From Plantago elongata (taxonomy: Eukaryota > Streptophyta > Magnoliopsida > Lamiales > Plantaginaceae), in contig JAYMSP010001178.1 of NCBI GenBank assembly GCA_036897095.1, positions 1 through 35,217 of the forward strand: a stretch of DNA of 35,217 nucleotides. The letters run 5' to 3'. Below, piece by piece: positions 1 through 15,079 of the stretch. The position numbers and the translations under genes are program-made. Within the stretch, counting starts at the first letter, position 1; every line of letters begins with the position of its first letter. Below the pieces are notes generated by a model. It did no database searches. It was not told where the DNA came from and saw nothing but the letters and a program-made list of their open reading frames with translations.

Positions 1-206
1 GAAATATTATTGCAGGATCAACACAAAATATGGTTCTGGAAACTATTTCCTTTGGGGCGATAGGATAAGGCAAGATTACTGCCCAGGTGCGACTTGTGAG
101 TGGGAGGTAAAGAAGACAGGAGTGTGTGTTGAGAAGGGTAGAGATCAAGATGTGTGCTACCCATGGACGCAGCCTGCAGGTGCTCTATAAATAACTTATT
201 AATTGA

Positions 207-289
207 TGTTTCTCGGTTGGTAGGTCGTTTTACCTCCAATCAATAAGTCGGAATTCAAGTCACCTTTATCATTTTCGAGAAAAAAAAAA
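207..289 (+). repeat. tRNA-derived SINE fragment
   Basis: The piece has an A-box-like tRNA segment (ctcggttggtaggtcg), then a spacer with 'cctccaatcaataagtcgg', a B-box-like segment (gaattcaagtcac) and a terminal A-run of about ten. The same layout and much of the same sequence recur at 14384-14470. A shared tRNA-like head and A-tail in dispersed copies is typical of a plant SINE. Some copies of this type can still be read by RNA polymerase III, but nothing here shows expression. Confidence 0.55.
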
Positions 290-426
290 GTGTTATTATT
301 AAATTGTATATTTACAATCATTTATTGTTGAATTTTTAATTTTGTGAGTTCCTCATTTCTGTAATTAACTCATTTAGTGATTTGTATAGATGAACTTGAC
401 ATTAGTGATATATTAACACTATGAAA

Positions 427-469
427 TAGGTCGGGATTCGAGTTACATTTTAATCGTTTAAAAAAAATT
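427..469 (+). repeat. 5'-truncated SINE fragment
   Basis: Only the B-box side is present: 'aggtcgggattcgagttac' followed by 'tttaatcgttt' and an A-run. It matches the second half of the elements at 207-289 and 14384-14470. The 5' truncation and close spacing to the first copy suggest two insertions, or one copy broken by later DNA. Confidence 0.45.
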
Positions 470-1104
470 AACATTATGAAATAAATTTGAAAATTGGTGA
501 AAAGAAAAAAATTCATCATACATTTACAAGAGATAAAATGAAATGATTCAACGAGATTATTTTATATACTTTTAAATAATAATTGAGTTTAGGAGGAGTA
601 CTAGATGAAATTTAGGTATATATTGAAAAGAGAGAAAACTATTGTGGTGACAGAAAGAACAAATGTATTCTAAATCGAAATGTTTGTCAGTTTAGGTTAG
701 CAAGATTTGTGTTGTTCAACCAATTTATACTTGATTATTAATCAACAATACAATTAGGAGCTCCGGCTCAAACACTTGTCAAAGGAATTTATAAAGTTTG
801 ATTATTTGGACATTGTTTACGTCATGTCAGCATATATCTTCTACACGGAATACTTATGAAAATTTATCATGTTTAGTCGGATATATACTCGAATCCGTTA
901 CATACATATGTAAAATAAGACAAGAGCAGTGACATGTTATGATTAAGTTAGTAAAATATATATTTTTAAAGGTGCCTAGAAAAACACCATAACATAATTT
1001 GTATATGTGTGGTGGTGGATCATATATCATATGCGGGTTGTTAGGAGCCAACTATGTTAATCGCATTATAGAGAATTTTTAGTTATTTTCATTTAAGTTT
1101 GAGC

Positions 1105-1129
1105 TACATACATACATACATACATACAT

Positions 1130-1178
<49 letters not shown>
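1105..1178. repeat. Compound microsatellite (CATA)n-(TA)n
   Basis: A run of CATA repeats passes through a short CACA step into a long uninterrupted TA run. Compound tetranucleotide/dinucleotide repeats like this are usually length-polymorphic. No gene overlaps it. Confidence 0.95.
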
Positions 1179-1182
<4 letters not shown>

Positions 1183-1537
1183 TTGTTAATATATTAACAG
1201 GCCAGGTATAAATTGAGGGTATTATATAATAGATGCTCTCTCCACTTCTTCAAAGTTGTCCAGTTTTAACATTTTACAGTTAATAAAATTCAACTTTAAT
1301 CACGAATTTTTTCATACGATAATGGAAAACAAATCAATTGAACAACATAATAAAAAATTCATGACTTAAATTTTCATTATATAATTCACTTCAAAACGCA
1401 CAATATTATTTACAATTTTTATTTTTTCAATTAATTTATTTTATAAACGTATTCGAACCATTCTAATAGATACTCCGCTCAGATAATTTGGGTCTGCAAA
1501 TACATTCTCTGATGAAAGCAGAACAACAGAACCCAAA

Positions 1538-1760
1538 GAATAATCCTTGTCAATTTCCTGACTTCGAAACTATTGCAACCAAGTGAAAAAAAATGATGCT
1601 TTTAAGTTGTAGCAACAACTTTATGTACAAGATTTTGGTATGAAACAGATCAGAAGCAGATTTTACAAGTACAAAACTGTACAAGTTATGATCAGCAGGC
1701 GCATAATCATCCCACCATCTTAACCTTTTTCATCAGGAGCCAGCACGGAACCAACAAGAA
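1538..1760 (-). pseudogene. Composite remnant: RABH1-like 3' end plus NLR-like fragment
   Basis: About 1538-1705 resembles the 3' end and 3' UTR of the intact RABH1 gene (5350-5500). Shared blocks include 'aactattgcaaccaa', 'aacagat', 'gcagat' and 'gtacaagttat'. On the minus strand the piece even ends in a Cys-Ala-Cys-stop like the Rab prenylation tail. Directly next to it, about 1708-1760 resembles the NLR's own sequence at 4070-4118, which encodes the APDEKVKIVG stretch before the NB-ARC, but with small insertions that break the frame. I read this as a decayed local duplication. Similarity was judged by eye, and coincidence is possible for the Rab part. Confidence 0.45.
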
Positions 1761-1896
1761 CGTAACGGTAGGCTCAGATAACTCTAGAAATCATCAAAAC
1801 AAAAGAATAAAGTAAGTCAGTAACTCAGAATGAACAGCAAAAACCAGTTGTAAAGTTTTAAAAATGGCTGGAAAAAGAGAAAGTTCAGTTCCATAC

Positions 1897-4515
1897 TTAC
1901 ATAACTTCAACTTGAAACCTGTCACTTGCCAAATTATCCAATTCTTCCCCATCAGTTTTCCCTAAATATTGAACTTCGATTAGCAATCCATCATCTCCCT
2001 GGTTCTCCCGCTCATCCAGTATATCTTTTGCAGAAATTACAACAGACATCTTATTGGTCTTTATTGCTATCTTTCGGAGAGACACAATATCCGCTATACC
2101 CTGAGCGATCTCCTCCAGCTCCATGCACCAAAGTTTCAACTCCTCAAGTCTTGGAAAATGCGTGCTCTCTGCTCTCCAGATCCGTAGATCGCAGCCTTTA
2201 ATCTCCAAATACTTTAGGCACAGGAACTCTCCTTCGGTTGAGTTCCACACCCCACCACAAAATGCGTTGTGATCTAGGGAAAGACTTTCAAGAAATGGCA
2301 GTGAACCAATGACAGTCATATCCTCCCATGGAATACAACACCCATATAAACCTAAAACTCTGAGGTTGGGCGAGAATGCGAGATTCTTTGTCTCCTTAAA
2401 AACACACAAGTCACTGAAGCAATATCCCATGAAAGAGCAGAATAGGATTTCCAGATTAAGAAGAAGAGCCAAGTTGGTGAAGCAACTTGCAAGCCTTTCT
2501 GAATTCCCTAAGCAGAAGTCCCCATTATATGTAATTTCCAATTTTTTAACCTCTGGAATCTTCTCAAGTGTCTCAATATTAAGATTGAAGTTTTGAATGT
2601 GGCCAAGAGATTGTAGATTGTTAAGTACACATTTATCTTGGGCATCTGTAGGATCCGGCAAAATGATTGTTGCCTCGGAAGTACTAACCAAGTGTCTTAG
2701 GTTTGGTAATTCCCAGAACACGGATGGTAAAACCACATCAAACCACCCACAAATATCTAAGGTCTCTAAATGCCACAGTAAAGAAGGAGCAGCAAAGAAT
2801 CCTGGGAGAGAGTCCCTCTCAAACTTATAGGCAAGGTAACGGATATTAGCAAGAGGAGTCCTAGATGTAAGTTTGGTAGTACGGTTAGTAGCCAACACTC
2901 GTAATAACGTATAAAACGTCAAGTCTAGTAGGCCGCTGGAGTGGTAAGTAGAAGAACGGACAAGTGGCACAGATGGGAAGGGATTGATTTCACGTATATG
3001 AAAACGGCAAACCAAATGACGCTCACTATCTAATATCTGTGGAACATATACCATCTCCTTTTTGACATTATAAAGAAACCGTCTGTTTGTAGCTTCTCTC
3101 AAGCAAAATTCATGTAACAAACCATGGAAACTCAAAGTTTCGAAACCCAAAACTTGGAGATCATGCTTTACCCTGATAAGGTTTCTATCAACCAGATGGT
3201 TCAAATACTGTAATCCAACCTCTTCCAAGGTTTTATCTTTATTGGGTTTCAAAAATCCATTAGCAACCCATAGGTTTATGAGCCAGAAGACACCCATCTC
3301 TTGATCTTCTTTGAGAGTTGCCAGATAAAGTAAACATGGTTTCAAATAAATAGGCAATTCATTGTAGCTCAAAGACAATATCTCCAAGCAGTGACTTTCA
3401 TTTTGTACATTGATGAAGGAGTTGACATTTTCTGCAACCTCCTCCCAATATTCCAACTTCTTGATAGACTTTTTGAGGAGACCACCAACAGTTGTTATTG
3501 CCAGAGGAAGTCCTTTGCAACCCTTGGCGATTTTCTCTCCGCACTCAACCAATTCAGGAGGGCAGACCTCTTGCCTAAATATGGTTTGAGAAAGTAAGTC
3601 CCAGCTCTCCTTATCACCTAACAACTTAATTTCATGAGGATCACACGAGCCCAGACTAATCGCAACACTTAAAATCCTAGTGGTTAACAAGACTCTACTT
3701 CCGTTATTGTTGTCAGGAAGGAATCTTCTAATCTCACCCCATGCCAAATCATCCCAGATATCGTCTAATATAATGAGATATTTTCTACCCCATAAGCTTT
3801 TGTACAATTGTTCTCCCAAATCTTCAGGACTTTTAGATTCATCATGGGTATCTAAAAGGGAGGCTAAAATTTTTCCAACCGTATAACTCTGAGATATAGT
3901 TACCCAAGCTTGGATGTGAAAATGATGCTTGACATATGGATGATCATAAACATGTCTTGCAAGAGTAGTCTTACCGATACCTCCCATGCCAACAACCGGG
4001 ATGATTTGGCGACTGGACTTGTCTGAACTAAGCTGATCCATCAGACAAAGCAACTCTTGGTCAAGTCCCACAATCTTAACCTTTTCATCAGGAGCCACTG
4101 AACCAGCACGCACGGAGCATTGAGGAGACAACTGAACCATTACATCAGTCTTCTCTGCGATTTCCATGGATTTTTCGAGGATCATATTCATTCGACAGAT
4201 TGCTTCCTCCATATCTTGGCAGAATAGGACATAGTCCTTGCCTGTAATAATACTATTGCCTTTGTATTCTTCAAGAACCCGGTCAACATAATAGGACTCG
4301 ATCATGTCTTCTGCTTCAAAAGCTACATCAGCCATTCTTCTCAGTAGATCATTGCTTATTTTCTGGGAATATGCCTCAATAAAATCAACCAAGGAACTAA
4401 CTTTATTGGACAGTGACCGTAGTTGTGATTGGTCAAAGGAAACAGGGCAAGTAGGAAGTTGAAAGCGGGTGAGTGTGTTCATGAGAGAGATTAGAGCAGC
4501 ATATGTGAGTGCCAT
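1897..4515 (-). CDS. CC-NBS-LRR disease resistance protein, R1/RPP13 type
   Basis: This is an intronless 872-residue intracellular immune receptor. Domain order is an Rx-type coiled coil (about 1-140, with an EDVID-like 'FEAEDMIESYY' near 67-76), NB-ARC, then degenerate leucine-rich repeats to the end. The NB-ARC shows P-loop GMGGIGKTT (176-184), Walker B LIILDD (247-252), RNBS-B GSRVLLTTR (272-280) and GLPL (335-338). Proteins of this kind sense pathogen effectors and switch from ADP- to ATP-bound states; the late-blight R1 clade is the closest by style. Two motifs are off-consensus: RNBS-D reads LKED where FPED is usual, and the MHD position reads FHG (463-465). The start was chosen because MALTYAAL is the usual N-terminus of this clade. 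The stop codon overlaps a strong splice-donor sequence. Which pathogen it detects, if any, cannot be told. Confidence 0.93.
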   Translation of the reverse strand: MALTYAALISLMNTLTRFQLPTCPVSFDQSQLRSLSNKVSSLVDFIEAYSQKISNDLLRRMADVAFEAEDMIESYYVDRVLEEYKGNSIITGKDYVLFCQDMEEAICRMNMILEKSMEIAEKTDVMVQLSPQCSVRAGSVAPDEKVKIVGLDQELLCLMDQLSSDKSSRQIIPVVGMGGIGKTTLARHVYDHPYVKHHFHIQAWVTISQSYTVGKILASLLDTHDESKSPEDLGEQLYKSLWGRKYLIILDDIWDDLAWGEIRRFLPDNNNGSRVLLTTRILSVAISLGSCDPHEIKLLGDKESWDLLSQTIFRQEVCPPELVECGEKIAKGCKGLPLAITTVGGLLKKSIKKLEYWEEVAENVNSFINVQNESHCLEILSLSYNELPIYLKPCLLYLATLKEDQEMGVFWLINLWVANGFLKPNKDKTLEEVGLQYLNHLVDRNLIRVKHDLQVLGFETLSFHGLLHEFCLREATNRRFLYNVKKEMVYVPQILDSERHLVCRFHIREINPFPSVPLVRSSTYHSSGLLDLTFYTLLRVLATNRTTKLTSRTPLANIRYLAYKFERDSLPGFFAAPSLLWHLETLDICGWFDVVLPSVFWELPNLRHLVSTSEATIILPDPTDAQDKCVLNNLQSLGHIQNFNLNIETLEKIPEVKKLEITYNGDFCLGNSERLASCFTNLALLLNLEILFCSFMGYCFSDLCVFKETKNLAFSPNLRVLGLYGCCIPWEDMTVIGSLPFLESLSLDHNAFCGGVWNSTEGEFLCLKYLEIKGCDLRIWRAESTHFPRLEELKLWCMELEEIAQGIADIVSLRKIAIKTNKMSVVISAKDILDERENQGDDGLLIEVQYLGKTDGEELDNLASDRFQVEVM

Positions 4516-5349
4516 CTTCAGTCTGTGATGGTTTCTCTATTGCCAGGATTGTTTTTGTTGAAAGAAAAGGCTCGGATCTCAACATGTAGATACAAGGTAC
4601 TGTGTCAATGATTAAAGTATGTGGCCGTAGGGCTAAATTTTTCTCCACTTTCTTGATGTCCACAATTTGGCTCTGCCCTGCCCTGCAAGGTCACACAACT
4701 CACAGTACAAAAGCTTATAATCATGTAATTACCTTTTTGGTATCATCTGAAGAGTAATTTTTGGACAAAAATACCATAAAAAAATTTGAACTAAAATTGG
4801 AAGGTTACTGATCGAACAATTAGTACGATCTATGTAAGACGAAAGGATTCAATCCATACCATGTAAACCCAAAGAATACCCCAAGTAGATCCAATTGCTA
4901 CCCTTCTTAAAAATATCCAATGGTGTATTATGTGGATTTCTCACTTCCTTTTCTGAAATTTCCTTTAGAGTTTAAATGCTTCTTATTATGACACTTGTTT
5001 ATTATTGTGACACTTGAGTATTCTGTGTAGGGGTAACTGGTAAGAAGAATTTGGGTTTTAAAAAAAAAGGCCCAACTAAGTAAGACAATACCAATAGCTT
5101 ATGTTGTAACTAAGTTGAATTAAATTGTATAATAAACAAAGTTGAAATTGGCCGAGAAATTCCCCTGTATTAATTTGGCCTTCTTTCGTACCAGCAGGGG
5201 AAAACTCAAATGAACAAATTTGCTTAATACATATCCAAGGAAAATTGTCAACTATTGCAAAGAAAGGGACAACTATAGTCTCAAATGTCTTGGGTTCACC
5301 AATGATACAGATATCTAATGAGAAAACAACATAATAGAATGAGCCCCCA
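4516..5349. other. Intergenic region between NLR and RABH1 gene
   Basis: This holds the NLR 5' region and the 3' flank of the RABH1 gene; both genes are read leftwards. No further gene is recognised. A 93-codon open frame at 5076-5357 on the minus strand has no domain and lies in RABH1 3' flank, so it is not called. Confidence 0.6.
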
Positions 5350-5487
5350 ATTAACAATCCTTTATATCCGACTTAAAACTATTGCAACCAAAATTCAAAA
5401 AGACATTGATTATAACAAGAACTTTACACAGGCGATACTGTAAAGAACAGATGATGACGAGCAGATGTAAGTACAAGTTATCACTTA

Positions 5488-9020
<3,533 letters not shown>

Positions 9021-9715
9021 ACAGGGTAGGCGCGGGGCGGGTTCGGGACGAAATCGAAATTGAATATCGGGTACCTTATAATTCGGGATAAAATTTATTC
9101 ATTCCAATTCCGATCTTATATTTTGCGGGTACCTGCAATCGAATACCTGTAATAAATCGAATCGGAATCGGATAATCCTATCGGGTATTTATTTATCATA
9201 AAAATAAATAAATTTTGTCTTAAACTAAAATGTAGAATTGAAAAAAAAATTGTCAATGTATTAATGTATACATTAAAGTATGAACATGTTGTGTGTCTGT
9301 ATTTTACAACAAATGAGATACCTAAAATTCTCTCTAATTAACTAGCTAAATAAATAAGGATTAGAGAACCATTCCCTGGTAGCCTAGCTACTAGTTACAT
9401 AATTACACAGTGCCACCTAGAAAATGATTAATCGCCATGCATTTTTTTTTAGCATACTAATGTAGAAAAGGTTTATAAATTACATACTTATACACTACAT
9501 AAAATTATTCTAATAAAATTATACACTTCTTCGGATACCCTATCAGAATTCGGGTATTAAATTTTCAATTCCAATCCCGATCCGAACATATAATATAAAT
9601 TTCGAAAATTTATATTTCGGTATCCAATCCCTAAATTCCCGGCCCTATCGAATTTTTTTGGTATAGGGTTGGGACGGGATCGGGATTACCCGAACCCAAC
9701 TCCCACCCCTAGATG
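9021..9715. mobile_element. Non-autonomous hAT (Ac/Ds-like) element
   Basis: The left end reads acagggtaggcgcggggcgg. The right end, reverse-complemented, reads ctaggggtgggagttgggtt. This resembles the CAGGGATGAAA/TAGGGATGAAA terminal repeats of Ac. Both sides continue into related inverted subterminal sequence rich in 'cgggta', 'atcggga' and 'gaatcggaat' motifs. Flanking 8-mers tgtatctt (9013-9020) and tgtatcgt (9716-9723) match at 7 of 8 positions, as an aged hAT target duplication would. The interior is AT-rich with no transposase frame, so it must depend on an enzyme made elsewhere. Confidence 0.65.
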
Positions 9716-10235
9716 TGTATCGTCACTGTTTATAATGCTATTTTTCGAAAGTTAACATGACCATAATTATTTGTAGACTAATATTGCCTGATTGGTGATT
9801 GAATGGAGTTACGTGTGTTTCGAGAAGGTCAGTTATGGTATGATAAATATACATTTTAAATTTTATAAACGTGTAGATTGAATGTGTTTTTAATTGAACA
9901 GGTAATCTTTTCATGATTGTATTGAGAGGAACGTTATTTTAAATATAAAAAGATTTGAAGCTTTTCATAAATATAAAAATAGATTTATTTGCTTCTTGGT
10001 TGATCATCTTTCAATGACCTAATTTTATAATTGTTTATTAGGGTTGCTTTCTTGAGTCTTAACGTATCCGATAATGTAATTAAAAGTGTATTTGTTTCAC
10101 TTATATACATTAAGTGAAAAATGATATGTTTAAACCTGTTTGATATATAGTCGAAGATTTCAAGCTATTTGTATAAAGTAATGCATACATGAAAGTGATG
10201 AAACATATGTGTGTATTGTCTTTCGGAATGACAAC
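9716..10235. other. AT-rich intergenic DNA
   Basis: No open frame, RNA gene or clear repeat is seen between the hAT-like element and the 59-bp tandem duplication. Confidence 0.5.
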
Positions 10236-10354
10236 GTATCCATTCCTCTTATTGCATAATATTGTCATATGGAGTGTGATACCTTAATTTTGTTGTATCC
10301 ATTCCTCTTATTGCATAATATTGTCATATGGAGTGTGATACCTTAATTTTGTTG
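10236..10354. repeat. Perfect 59-bp tandem duplication
   Basis: Two exact head-to-tail copies start at 10236 and 10295, each beginning gtatccattcctcttattgc and containing 'catatggagtgtgatacc'. No mismatch is seen across the whole second copy, so the duplication is recent or the assembly repeated it. Confidence 0.95.
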
Positions 10355-10518
10355 CACCCAACATGATTCATCACATATGAAATGTAACATTGTAAAACTG
10401 TCAATATTTAATATTATATTATGTGGAAGTTCATTCTCCATACAATATACGATGAATAAAAATCACTTTGCGCTTCTTGCCGACTAATTAATAGTCGTAC
10501 AAAATGAAATGTTTACTA

Positions 10519-10755
10519 CTCCGTTCTTAATTAAAATTTTCACGGAATCGAACACGAATTTTAACACAATGTAATAAATTAATGTGAGTTTATTAAAAGT
10601 AATAGTGAAAATAAAATGGGGAAGCTCACATGATCCAATTTAGATTATTATAATGAGTTGTGGGATTTAAATATTTTTAAATATAAAAACAGAAATTTGA
10701 ATCAGTATCGATTAAAAAATAAATACGTGAACTTGAATTAGGGACGGAGAAAGAA
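10519..10755. mobile_element. MITE with ctccgt termini
   Basis: The left end (ctccgttcttaatt) and the reverse-complemented right end (ctccgtccctaatt) are inverted repeats, and the similarity continues inward for about 28 bases. This is the terminal style of Stowaway/Tc1-mariner MITEs. The heptamer TTTACTA flanks both sides (10512-10518 and 10756-10762), longer than the TA expected for Stowaway. There is no coding capacity in about 240 bases. Confidence 0.6.
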
Positions 10756-10762
10756 TTTACTA

Positions 10763-11129
10763 ATAAAAATGTAAATCATACACTATAAATATGTTGTTAG
10801 TAAAGTGATTATGTAAAAATTTTATTTTCGAAGTATTGATCTTATTGGGTAATATTACCATATCAATGTAAAATTTAATTTTCTAAGTATTTCATTGCAC
10901 GTATCTTATCGCGCAACATTTCTACTTCTATATCAATCTAAAACTTCGTTTTCAAAGGTTGTTGTTATTGCACGTATTTTTGCCTCAATAGCTGAGTTTA
11001 AAATACCCCCGTCGGCGAAATACCAAAAATACCCTCTCACCTCAGTTCTAGTTCAGTGACCCTGTCCTCCTCCTTCAACCTCCATCCATCACTTCACATA
11101 CAGAGAGTCACAAAGAGAGAGAAGAGAAA
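10763..11129 (+). promoter_or_regulatory. Upstream region of the mitochondrial ACP gene
   Basis: AT-rich DNA grades into a C-rich, CT-rich leader (about 11040-11100) just before the ACP start codon. No clear TATA box is visible. An (AG)-rich stretch precedes the ATG and is probably 5' UTR. Confidence 0.4.
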
Positions 11130-13175
<2,046 letters not shown>

Positions 13176-14383
13176 ATTACTCCGGTTTTTAATTTTCTGC
13201 ATTTTCATGTGTTCCTTTAAACACTATAACCAGTCTTTTACAACCTGAGGATGTTGTAAAAGTTGTTCCAGAATGGGGAATAATTTTGCCCACTTTGACA
13301 GATTGGAGCCAAAGTATTGCATTGTTCATTTGTCTCGGTTATTATTCTCCTTGCCGTTACTATATTTTGGTTATGGCAAAAAGAAGAAAACCAAGAAGAA
13401 AATACCTTCTATTATCATCTTCTCTAGTTGGAATTTGTCAAAATGTTAGTGGCCGAAAACCAGAGGTTACTGCTGCTTTCTGTATTCGACTAACAAATCC
13501 AAACTATGTTCTACAGTTCTAGCGGTTGAGCATTTGCCAGACAATTACCTAGTAATATTGCAATGAGGTATTGTTGATGTAAAAATAAACTTTGCTAAAA
13601 GTAATATGCCCTTTTTTTAATAGGAGATCGTATAGGAAAAGAAACTCACAAATAACGTAAAATTCACACATTAAATAAAAATATACAGAAAGTATATAAA
13701 AACACACTTATACTACATAAAAAAAAAAAAAAGAGTGAAATTTCCATATCTAATGAAAAACCGCCCTTTTTATGAACTTTGTATTTAATAAAATTGCGAT
13801 TTCTTTCTAAATTATCATGTGTCATGGATTAAATATTAAACTATTTAAAAAAACTTCAATTTTTTTGGATAAAGATTACAACTAATTTCTACACTACTTC
13901 TATACCAATCCTAGGCCATACTACTTTACTCCTAAAAAGTGGTGAAGGCACAATGGTGCCAGTGTATACAATTGTCCATACTCAACATTTGTTTTTCTTT
14001 TATACATACATGATTTTTTCACCACCTGCCCATACATAAATTTATTTTTATCCCCTCACCAATTTATTTTAAATCAATATTAAGTCCTCAAAAATTTTCA
14101 ATTTTATATATTAAAAACTATCTTAGAATATTTTCTCACATAATGTTATCTTTCCATCCCGACTAACTTCATGTATTAGGATTGAGACACAATTTTAAGT
14201 ACAATTAAAATAAATGATAAAATTATTTTAAGTTTGTACTTAAATGTGTAAAATATATAATTTAAATGTGAAACTAACATTTAAATTATTTGATATATGT
14301 GGATTATGTGTAAAATTATGTTGGATGAAGGTATAAATTAATGGAGTATTTTCTTTTCTAAATTGTACTATTGTCGACAACGA
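13176..14383. other. ACP 3' region and AT-rich intergenic DNA
   Basis: The first few hundred bases are likely ACP 3' UTR. An open frame at 13286-13522 has no domain and is not called. The rest is AT-rich with poly(A) runs. A loosely palindromic part near 14150-14345 might be an old MITE, but its ends could not be fixed. Confidence 0.5.
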
Positions 14384-14470
14384 AGCTCAACTCAGTTGGT
14401 AAGACGCTTCAACTCCAACCAATAAGTCAGAAGTTCGAGTCACCCTTTAGCCGTTTAAAAAAAAAAAATA
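14384..14470 (+). repeat. tRNA-derived SINE
   Basis: This is the best-kept copy of the family. It has an A-box-like segment 'ctcagttggtaagacgc', a spacer 'tcaactccaaccaataagtc', a B-box-like 'agttcgagtcacc', then 'ctttagccgttt' and about 14 A residues. The layout matches the copies near 207-289 and 427-469. It is not a functional tRNA: there is no proper cloverleaf and no acceptor-stem pairing. Confidence 0.6.
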
Positions 14471-15079
14471 GTACTATTATCTTGATTCACATCTCGGAAC
14501 AAGAAGTTTAGTTAAAAATACAAAAAACGTAAATAAATAACCTTATCGATGGTTAAAATTAAGATACATGTGCTCACTGCTCATATGCATATATGTAGAT
14601 TAATATACATTATATCATGTAAACGTTTAGCGTTTTGTTTTACTATAAAAAAGTTCTAACTTTTTTTTCTTGTATGAATAATATGAAATTTGTCTTGTAA
14701 AGTATTTGGTTTAGTGATTAAAAATTAAAAATGAGTACACTTATATTTCATACTAATAAAATGTAAATTTTAAACCAAATGATATTTTTTTAATCCCCTT
14801 TAAACAATTTTGATGGCTTCGCCACTGCTCCTAAAATATTTTATTAGGGATCGAACCACGTACTTCCGACTTCCCGTAATCCCGTTCCATTTCACTACCC
14901 TACCTATAAACGTTCGATTGATTATGTCGTTAACTCGCGTAGACAAACTTCAACTGGTAAGGCACAACGAGAATGCCAATGCAATTCTATCAGTAACACA
15001 CTCGAAGCCAAAAATACAATCACACAGAGATAAGGAAACAAACCAAAAACCTCAACAACCGAAACCTGGCCGGCCAAAA
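14471..15079 (+). promoter_or_regulatory. Upstream region of TGD4
   Basis: AT-rich DNA becomes less AT-rich after about 14810. The open frame that runs into TGD4 from 14810 is chance read-through of the 5' UTR and promoter, because family similarity begins only at the methionine at 15080. No TATA box stands out. Confidence 0.4.

Larger units (their letters stand above)
1..1104. other. AT-rich intergenic DNA with SINE fragments
   Basis: No convincing gene is seen. The open frames here are short and show no domain or plausible splice partners. The stretch is AT-rich and carries one SINE-like piece and one truncated SINE-like piece, listed separately, followed by a microsatellite. It is most likely the intergenic region downstream of the NLR gene, which is read on the minus strand. 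Confidence 0.6.

Noticed and set aside
1227..1471. Element bounded by TAATAGAT direct repeats
   Set aside because: No terminal inverted repeats were found, and AT-rich octamers recur by chance here.
5076..5357. 93-codon minus-strand open frame
   Set aside because: No recognisable domain, and it overlaps the 3' flank of RABH1.
14384..14470. A tRNA gene
   Set aside because: A- and B-box-like segments are present, but no acceptor stem or anticodon arm can be folded, and an A-tail follows.
14810..15079. Longer TGD4 open frame beginning at 14810
   Set aside because: Family similarity starts at the methionine at 15080, and the upstream part looks like translated 5' UTR.
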